Source of the DNA: Pseudofabraea citricarpa
Lineage: Eukaryota > Ascomycota > Leotiomycetes > Helotiales > Dermateaceae
Reading direction: 5' to 3'
DNA length: 64,000 nt
NCBI GenBank assembly: GCA_029641185.1
Contig: JAPWGK010000007.1
Location: forward strand, 62,001 to 126,000
Translations under genes and position numbers: made by a program
The notes under the pieces: generated by a model
Databases searched by the model: none
What the model saw: only the letters and a program-made list of their open reading frames with translations
Told to the model about the DNA's origin: nothing
Shown here: one piece after another, positions 56,711 through 64,000 of the stretch
Layout of the letters: the number at the start of each line of letters is the position of its first letter
Position numbering within the stretch: the first letter of the stretch is position 1

Positions 56711-58613
56711 TCACGTACCCTGGAGAACCGTCTCCGGCACCTCAATGGTCGTGTCGTAAACCTCGTCCTCGATGACCTCCGGTTCATAGCCATCAATAGC
56801 AAGCACATGCCTTCCATACTCAATTGCGTCTCCATCACCCGCCTCACCAGAGAACGAATACCACTGTTCCGTCGCACCGATGGATCCCATGGCCGGATCA
56901 ATCGCCCCTGCAAATTGGTAGTAGGTGTTGTTCCAGAAATACACACAGCTGCCATTTACTCGCGTCTCGAGAACAGACGGGGTTGTGGACAAGGAGGGCG
57001 TGGTGAGATACGAGAGCAGCGGGATAGTGGAACTGAGGACTGAGCGGTCGATGGTCGCGTCGAGAGTCGAGTTGATTACTGCTGGATCAGGCGAGATAAT
57101 GTAGCCTTGGTAGAAGGTAATGGGATAATCGAATGTGTTCGTGATGGCTGTGGAGTTTGCAATTACGGGTGAGAATTTCGATGAGCCGGTTGTCAGCTGC
57201 GAAAGTGTTTCGTTCCGGCCCAGTGCAGTGAAGTTTTGGATGTTGCTGTATGAGAGATCTTGTGACCAGGTCAAGGTTTGCGTTCCGGATGAAGTCGTTA
57301 TGGCGCTGCTGTGCGAAAGTGAGCGTGAGCCTGTCAGTGAGACCCAGAGCGTGCTGTTGACGGTGTCATTTGGCGCCTTGGTGATTTCTGGGATGAATTC
57401 GAAGGTTGGAAGTGGTGTTGAGGAGACAAGGGCCTGGGATCTTGGGTTAGCGAACAAGAATTTGTTGCAACACAGCAGACTTACACTTCCAGTGGTTTGG
57501 TTCCCACCTTCATCTACCCAGATAAATATGGACCCAGTAATCCACCAGTTTGATCCGATGGTTCCGAAGAGCGTTTCGGTGTCATAGCCGACGACTTTCA
57601 ACTCGAAGGTATGAGAAGTGCCATCACATAGTAAACCCAACCAAGGACTTATATCAATCTCAAAAGTGGGTAGATCATACGTGTAAACACTAACAATAGG
57701 AACCCACAAGCCGGTGTTGATGCCTCCTGTAAAAACAGTAGGGAATGGCCAACTGACACCTGCAATGATCCCGTCGATAAACAGCTGCACTTCTCGGAAA
57801 GGACTGTAGCCATAGACAGCCGTATTGTTGAAAGTATTGGCATACTCTGTCGGAACATTTGTATACCAAAACTCCTCAGCACCGTTTCCAGATGCTAAAA
57901 TACTGACCACTGCCCTCTCGGCATTCTTGGGGAAGATTGCTGTAGTACTAGCATTGCCGTCTGGTAATGAGATAACCGAAGATTGGTTGTTTCCTGATGA
58001 CTCGCTAGAGATGGGTAGAATTACCGGCGCTGGATTGAAGGTTTCATAGGAATCATCGTAGTAGAGGGCAGTAATTGTGACATTGAAGGTGCCTGTGAAA
58101 ACATCATTGTAGATGTTATCCATCGACATGATCACTTTTTGCTCCGACCCGAAGAGAGTGTTGAATACAGTCACGTCTTTTTGGTAATTGTAAAAGATGC
58201 CAGTTCTCACAGGCATTCCAGTTGTCATACGCCATATTTCGATATCGCCAAAGAAGAGTAGGCCCAGGCGATCATAATTGATACCTGCGGATGTAATCGA
58301 CAGGTTGAAGACCACCGTTGTGTATGTACATTCTTCTGGTGGGCTGTATGTTCCTACCAAAGTAAGTATCTGGTCTCAGTATTATGGAAAGCATTTAGAA
58401 TTTACCAACATATGGAGATCCATAACTTGCTGCAAATTCGTGCTGCAAAATTACTTGCTCACAACTTGTCCCGTCATAACTACTTCTTAAAGGTGCCTGT
58501 ACCTCAAATACCTCCAGCAATCCAGTCGGAGACGAGGCCAAATCCAAAGCAAATACCAGTTCTGGCCGAAGAAAGCTCAAATAAATTGCAATCGCGGTCA
58601 AAAACATGAGCAT
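56711..58613 (-). CDS. PNGase A-like glycopeptidase, 599 aa
   Basis: Minus-strand exons are 58406-58613, 57485-58353 and 56711-57433. The start MLMFLTAIAIYLSFLRPELVFA is a signal peptide or anchor. The segment LLEVFEVQAPLRSSYDGTSC and the strand-rich core with VVFNLSITSAGINYDRLGLL and IEIWRMTTGMPVRTGIFYNY belong to the peptide-N4-(N-acetyl-glucosaminyl) asparagine amidase A family. It releases whole N-glycans from glycoproteins and acts in the secretory pathway or outside the cell. A 51 nt intron at 57434-57484 is in frame and gives TTGSALVSSTPLP, which is more family-like than reading through. Many NxS/T sites. The family is also found in plants and some bacteria. The end reads VPETVLQGT; further downstream exons are not seen. 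Confidence 0.85.
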
Positions 58614-59204
58614 CTTTGCGAAATTGCTCAAGGTTGAACGAGTGTTCAGACGCCATCTTATCGGCAGGAGGGTCCCTGGGATATTTATGCAGGAACCGGC
58701 AAATGAGAAGAAGGGAGGGAGAAAGCGGGATTGGTTCAATTGGCCTTGGATCGCGTAACGTTGTGCCTTATCAAGTTCTTTTGTATGCATAGCAGTAATC
58801 GTGATGGCATCGTGCCTGGAAGCGGGGTGGAGATGATGTTGATCTTTTTCCAAGCTTGGAAGGTGTATTTTGCTTGGAATTGCCTCATAATCGAGAACAG
58901 TAGGACGCATAGTCATGTCTATAAGAGTTCTTGAGTGCATAGGCTCCAAGACCTTCTGTTTCCCCATATCTAGCATTACAAGAAGTTGATCAGCTTTTGT
59001 TCGCAAGGGGGCAGTTAGGTGTGTTTACCACGTTTCTGTGTGGATCTATCAACGCGGCTTCTTATCTCCCTATCTTCCCCTCCCCTTTCGATAACGGCAG
59101 TTGATCAAATATTCAACCATGGCTATCAACCATAATTCGCAATCAATTGCTCAAGATACTTCAGACTTTCAATACCTTCAACAATACAACATGTGGCAAT
59201 AGGA
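58614..59204. other. Divergent intergenic region
   Basis: Upstream of the PNGase A-like gene (minus) and of the Zn2Cys6 gene (plus). No gene is seen. Confidence 0.5.
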
Positions 59205-60919
59205 ATGCCTGGAGGTAAAGATCCTCATGTTCAGAAGCAATATCCGGCTTCATCAGGTAGACAGCCAAAGGCACCTCGACCCCTCCCGAGGTTAAGGACC
59301 AAAACAGGATGTTTAACCTGTATAATTATCCCATATCACCCAGAGTGATCAACTACTGATATTTGTGTCTCACAGGCCGATCCAGGCGCAAGAAGTGTGA
59401 CGAGAAGAGGAAAAGTTGCACTGGTTGCCGTCGAAATCGACTTTCCTGCAGATGGCCCGAAAGCCTAGCAAATACGACAAATGCTCTCTCATCTCCAGAC
59501 ACAAACAGTGATAGAGTAGCCAGAGCCACTTTTGAAGTTGGAGATCCTCCTTCATTGTCTTGCAAAGCGTCAACTGTCGTTGAAATACATTCAGGATCGG
59601 ACGATAAAGAATTAAATAGCAAATGTCAAACGATCCCCTTGGATCTCCTCAGTTGGAAACCTCCCAATGTCACCTCTCCTCAAGCTCAAATGCTTCTGCA
59701 ATACTTTATTAAGGTTTTTGTTCCACCACTAATACGCCCAAATGCCCACCGCGGATTTTTTGATCATAGTTATATGCTTCATCTGAGCCAGGACAACCCG
59801 TTGCTCATGGACGCCTTTCTCTGCTGCTCTGCACTTAGGCTTTCTTATACAAAAAAGGACCTTTTACCTGAAGCCTTGCGCTACTACTCATCGGCAATCA
59901 ATAACACTCGTAGGATGATTGATAGCGGGGAACTGCGTGGCACAGAAGATTGGTTAATCGTGATGGCAATATTCCTTTGTCTGTTTGAGGTGCGTATAAT
60001 CCCATAATCTTGGAGCCTACCTTGGCATATAAAGTCTCTACCGTAATTGTTATTCCTCGAATACTCCTACTGATATATTCAATAGAGATGGCAGCCGGGT
60101 CATTCCAATGCAATTGTACATCTTCAAGGAGCTGGAGAACTCTTTGCTCTGCGGAGATCAAATTTTGGGGATGGCCCAGAGCTGATCACACCCTTCCATC
60201 GATTGTATGCAGAATCTATTCTTTACAATACAACGATATCCGCCCTTCTTTGCGATGAGGTTCCTTCTCATGAGAGAGTCTGGAATCAGATCAGCCATTG
60301 CTTTGCGACTTCTCCATACCCCGACACCTCGCAGACAGCTAATAGTCCAGTCTTGGGTGTTTCGCCCAAAATGTACTGTCTCGTTTTGGAAACATCGTGT
60401 ATGGTTCGTTGTTGGAAACTTGATCCCGATAAGTATAGTCGAATTGCACAGATCCAAAATGACTTGAAGTCGTGGCTGCCGCCTGATGGAGAATCAATCA
60501 AACGGACTCAGAGATTGGATTCTGAGCCTCTGTCTCCGCGATTATATGCAATTGGAACCGATATTCTGCTGTTTAAGATGATGCATCCACATGGCAACGA
60601 CAATGATCCACATATCCAAAACCGTGTCCAACAAGGGCTAGAAATCCTCGATGAGAATGACAACTCCGAGTTCCAGGCAAATACTGTCTGCTGGCCTATT
60701 CTGATTCTTGGATGTGCTGCAGTATACGAGGAAGATTATATGTGTTTATTGCATAGATTGGAGAAAACCTGGCACAGATCTGGCATGGGCGATTCCAAAA
60801 GGGCCATAGACATTCTGAAGCTTGTGTGGGAGAGGAGGAAGGTAAACATACAGTATAATATGTTCCGATATGGAAGTGATGTCTTTCTGCAGAAGCAACC
60901 TATTTTCGAAGTCGAGTGA
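59205..60919 (+). CDS. Zn2Cys6 transcription factor, 520 aa
   Basis: Exons are 59205-59319, 59376-59989 and 60086-60919. The binuclear zinc cluster is C36, C39, C46, C53, C56 and C63 (GCLTCRSRRKKCDEK and CTGCRRNRLSC), spaced C-x2-C-x6-C-x6-C-x2-C-x6-C. It is built across the first intron at the fourth residue pair. The rest resembles the fungal-specific regulatory (Fungal_trans_2-like) region with WKPPNVTSPQAQMLLQYFIK (key PQAQMLLQYF), a hydrophobic helix MDAFLCCSALRLSY and LLHRLEKTWHRSGMG. The second intron (96 nt) restores the frame at ERWQPGHS. The regulator could control neighbours such as the oxidases, but nothing in the sequence shows a binding site. No leucine zipper is seen. Confidence 0.93.
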
Positions 60920-61293
60920 AGGTTTGGCACCTGTCTTTGACTGAGTAGGAGCTGATGCAGATCTAGGCAAGAGTAGTAAACATGAAATTGTCGGGAGTTA
61001 TTTCAATTGTAATAGTTACTTTATAGTTTTCGTCTTCAAAGAACAATCTGCTCAGGTCGGCTATCAATCTATGACCAAAGTATATCACGGGTTAAAACAT
61101 GACTTAACAGAATTTATCGCCTTCTATGATAAGTAATTTATGTTCATATTTATATAAATCGTGTATTTCCGTAGCAGTAGAAAGTAGCTGACTAGAAATG
61201 AAGTAGAATTTATGTTGATTTATGCTACTCCCGTTTACAAATGAAATCCATCTTTGTAGCTGCACTCCGACGTACCTAAGTACCTTTCAGCAA
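60920..61293. other. Convergent intergenic region
   Basis: 3' flanks of the Zn2Cys6 gene and the MBL gene; AT-rich. No gene is seen. Confidence 0.6.
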
Positions 61294-62172
61294 TTAGGCA
61301 AAAGCACTCAAGCAACTCTGCATCAAAATCCACTCATTCCATCTCCGTGGATACAACTCCTTCATTCTCTTCTCCAGTGCCGCTGCCCCTTCTTCTCCCT
61401 TCTGACCCTCGCTCTTCAGCTTCTCGAACTCTTCTCCGAACACCTGAATATACTTCTTCGTCGCTTGCAGGAGGTAAGCCCCGTCAATCTGACTTGCTCG
61501 CTTATGGCCGGCCACTACAATCTTTGGATTCAATCCCTCAACCATGGTCACAGAATCGATCCATTGTTGTCTCTTTTCATGCGTGTTGGCAACAACCAAG
61601 AACTGATAACAATCGCCGTAGATCACATCGCCGCCAACGACGAGGTCGAGAGATGGAACATGCAGAACTGAAGAGTGCTGGCAGTCGGAATGCGGGACAT
61701 CGATGGCGTGCAGCTTGTGTCCGTCCAGCGTGAACTCGTTTGATTCAGGCAAAGGTGTAGCTAGAGGCTTCTCCTCTGGCAACTGCCCATTAGGAAAGAG
61801 CACCGACCATAGAGTGGTGTACGCATCTTCGTACTCTCCTTTCATGCCGCTTGCAACCCTAGCGCTTGAGATCATTTGGATGCCAGGAAAGCGCTTTTGT
61901 AGGACAGGAGCGCCGAAGAAGTGGTCGCCATGTGCGTGCGTGATGAAAATGTGAGTCAGCTTTTTTCCTGGTGCGGTCTTGGTGATCCAGTCGGCAAGAC
62001 CAGTAGTTTGGTCAATGGTGATGGGTGTGTCGACGATAACTGCCGAGGTCGGGCCTTGTATGAGAGTGCATGAGATGGGAGACCATTGGCTTTTATTTGG
62101 GTCTGAGAATCCAGTTGCAGCTGGAATGATCGGAGCGACGTAGACGTCAACTTGAAGTGGTTCGAGAGCCAT
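61294..62172 (-). CDS. Metallo-beta-lactamase-fold hydrolase, 292 aa
   Basis: An intronless minus-strand frame with start MALEPLQVDVYVAP. The metal motif is HIFITHAHGDHFFGAP (HxHxDH), with further ligands at IDVPHSDCQHSSVL and LVVGGDVIYGD, and a C-terminal IVVAGHKR. This gives a complete set of MBL-fold metal residues. The sequence resembles fungal members that hydrolyse lactones or glyoxalase-type esters, but the substrate is not known. No signal peptide is present. The C-terminal helix (KELYPRRWNEWIL) is as in the family. It is probably independent of the Zn2Cys6 gene, which ends about 370 bp away and reads toward it. Confidence 0.9.
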   Translation of the reverse strand: MALEPLQVDVYVAPIIPAATGFSDPNKSQWSPISCTLIQGPTSAVIVDTPITIDQTTGLADWITKTAPGKKLTHIFITHAHGDHFFGAPVLQKRFPGIQMISSARVASGMKGEYEDAYTTLWSVLFPNGQLPEEKPLATPLPESNEFTLDGHKLHAIDVPHSDCQHSSVLHVPSLDLVVGGDVIYGDCYQFLVVANTHEKRQQWIDSVTMVEGLNPKIVVAGHKRASQIDGAYLLQATKKYIQVFGEEFEKLKSEGQKGEEGAAALEKRMKELYPRRWNEWILMQSCLSAFA

Positions 62173-63682
62173 TGTTAGGAATGTTCCTGCCCTTCACTTC
62201 TCACTTTGTTGAATAGTTGGTAATTTGAAATGCTGATTTTGACTCTCGCTTGTAAATTTTATGGCGTGTTCTGGTACTGATTGTGGTGATATTTTTTCAT
62301 TTCACAGAAATGCGACCTTTATATCTTCGCCAGCCCATCAACCCAGGAGACTTTAGGCTGCTAAACGCTTTTGCTTGGCTCACGTAATGATCCGTATTAC
62401 TTTATCATTGTGCATAATATAGTTCCAAAAAGGGCAAATAGGCGATAGTACATATTTTTCTCGGATTTAGCTACGGGATTTGGCTTCACCTGCATTGAAG
62501 ACCTCAATCGGCTGATTTTGTTAGGATATCGCTTACCATTTTCCTCGGGTTTAACCAAGCTAAGTTGTAGGAATCACAATATTGCTATATCCGTGTCGCG
62601 TAGCATTAATCCATGAGTGAAAATGTCTATCCTGCATTGAACACTGTCTAATTGACATCAAACCCAAGGGGAGTAGCCAATCGATCTTACGATAAGAATC
62701 TCTGCTTTAAGTTATTGATATTTCCCCTTAAAAATTGCTTTTGCTTTTTTTGTATTTCAAAATGAATACTTATTACTAACCCTGCCCATTCTAGCATGGG
62801 CATTTATCTGAATATATGCTGTATTTATATGCAATTTCTAATGCTACTTAGATGGTACTTGATGCTGAATAAAAGTTCCCCTTGTGTATCTATCTCAGAA
62901 CATGCGGGATGGCAAACTCGGGAGGAATAACTCTGTCTAGGTTTGATAAGTAGAAGTGCACAGCTATTAACTGGTTGAATGTACGATCAGCATATCACGT
63001 TTGTCTGAGCACTTTTAACAAGAGTGTTGGATTATATAGCCCTCATTGATCACGACTGACTTTACAAATTTTAGCTGATATAATCAGCATTCTCGCTTAG
63101 CATTGGTTTGGACTTTTGGTCTTTGTTGCTAGCTCGCAGACAAAAGCAGTATGAGTGTACGTGTACATGTCAATTCTAGTTCGAGGGCCTTCATTGTTGG
63201 TCAGAACTCGTTTGCGAAAATCTTAATCCATATCGTTAGCAGTGGGCGTGTCTGATGATGAGGTCGATGCTAACCTTCGCATACGAACACGAGTTGTTTT
63301 AGCGAAGGCTCCTGGTTGGAGGGTGATAAGCTCTGAGATCGTCATTTACCATTTGAGGCAAATGTATCTCGGACATGAATTCATAAGTCATATATGCCGA
63401 AACTTAATCATAAGACTGCGCAGGCAACCAGCTTACCAATAATTTCAGCATTTCAGCATAACCTCGGATGGACTGCTGCAGCTAATATGATTACTTATCA
63501 GCTTACAAAATACATCTCAAGAGTCTACGGTATGACAAGGTGAGGGATTCTGAATATAAAATTCGTGCTGATCCACATCAATAAAGTATCTTCTCTCTCT
63601 ACTTCAAAAAGAGAGACCGCATAGTCTGAGATTCATAATTAACAAGTTAGCCATAGTACTTCTTCGCTCTCAAACCCTCACA
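62173..63682. other. Divergent AT-rich intergenic region
   Basis: Shared upstream DNA of the MBL gene and the NmrA-like gene. AT-rich with no supported frame. A small open frame at 63242-63442 has no domain. Confidence 0.5.
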
Positions 63683-64000
63683 ATGTCTTCACCCCCTATC
63701 AGAAACGTGTTAGTAATTGGAGCGAGTGGAAGTGTTGGAAGATCTACAATCAAAGCTTTGCTAGCAGAGAAATTTCTAGTCACAGGGCTGACTCGAGAAT
63801 CCTCCAACGCCACATTGCCCGCAGGTGTGCGACACGTCAAGGCCGACTATTCTGAAGCATCACTACTAGACGCCTTCAAAGACCAAGATGCCATTATCAG
63901 CACAGTTTCCGGTGAAGGATTGGCTACTCAGAAATTGTTTGTCGACGCCGCCATCGCGGCTAACGTAAAGGTCTTCTTCCCTTCCGAATACGGAGTTGAC
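63683..64000 (+). CDS. NmrA-like/isoflavone-reductase-like NAD(P)-binding protein (5' part)
   Basis: The gene starts at ATG 63683 (CACAATGTC) and runs off the window, leaving 106 codons. VLVIGASGSVGRSTIKALL is the NAD(P)-binding GxxGxxG Rossmann motif. GLTRESSNATLPAGVRHVKADYSEA is the strand-turn typical of NmrA-like atypical SDRs (key TRESS). DQDAIISTVSGEG and VKVFFPSEYG (PSEYG) are hallmarks of fungal isoflavone-reductase-like members. Such proteins act as reductases in secondary metabolism or as redox-sensing regulators. The rest of the protein and any intron lie outside the window. Confidence 0.88.
   Translation, partial: MSSPPIRNVLVIGASGSVGRSTIKALLAEKFLVTGLTRESSNATLPAGVRHVKADYSEASLLDAFKDQDAIISTVSGEGLATQKLFVDAAIAANVKVFFPSEYGVD

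Noticed and set aside
1..64000. CRISPR array or prokaryotic operon
   Set aside because: The window is eukaryotic: spliced genes throughout, a 5S rRNA gene and an initiator tRNA; no spaced repeats were seen.

Overview
This window is nuclear DNA of a filamentous ascomycete (Pezizomycotina). The evidence is many short introns (about 44-98 nt, GTRNGY donors), a Zn2Cys6 regulator, a NACHT-type fungal NLR, a dispersed single 5S rRNA gene, and fungal-specific families (DUF3669, Sulfotransfer_4, AA3/AA5 oxidases). A Leotiomycete-like host is possible, but that is only an impression. Gene models below were spliced by hand: exon junctions were chosen so that reading frames join and the family motifs stay intact. 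Where I list exons, their lengths sum to a multiple of three.

Layout. 0-11 kb is accessory-like and AT-rich: the 3' end of an anion/arsenite-type transporter, a SesA-NACHT NLR with a Gly/Asn/Gln-rich linker, a DUF3669 gene, a divergent protein kinase, a small orphan gene, a truncated second copy of the kinase 5' end, and a 5S rRNA gene. 11-21 kb holds RPS30, a CREG-like secreted protein, a nuclear-looking DUF262 protein and a ketopantoate-reductase-family protein with a long Pro/Gly/Asn tail. 20.7-27.05 kb has no gene I can support and carries several microsatellites. 27-32 kb is an RNA-processing block (SUB2/UAP56, RNase P subunit Rpp21/Rpr2, WBP11-like). 33-37 kb has a GNAT, a PAI2-type FMN-binding protein and an initiator tRNA-Met in AT-rich surroundings. 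37.6-45 kb has a large conserved fungal protein with a propeller-like C-terminus and a 13-exon amino-acid permease. 45-64 kb is metabolic and secretory: an epimerase-type SDR, a membrane-anchored sulfotransferase-like protein, a glucose-oxidase-type GMC oxidase, a glyoxal-oxidase-type copper radical oxidase, a PNGase A-like glycoamidase, a Zn2Cys6 regulator, an MBL hydrolase and the start of an NmrA-like reductase.

How genes may work together. The NLR is the most notable system: a SesA domain, a polar low-complexity segment resembling fungal amyloid-signalling regions, and a NACHT. It can be read either as one spliced gene or as two genes 33 bp apart. The GMC oxidase and the glyoxal oxidase both belong to families that make H2O2 outside the cell, and a secreted deglycosylase and a Zn2Cys6 regulator lie beside them. 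Co-regulation of that group is inference only.
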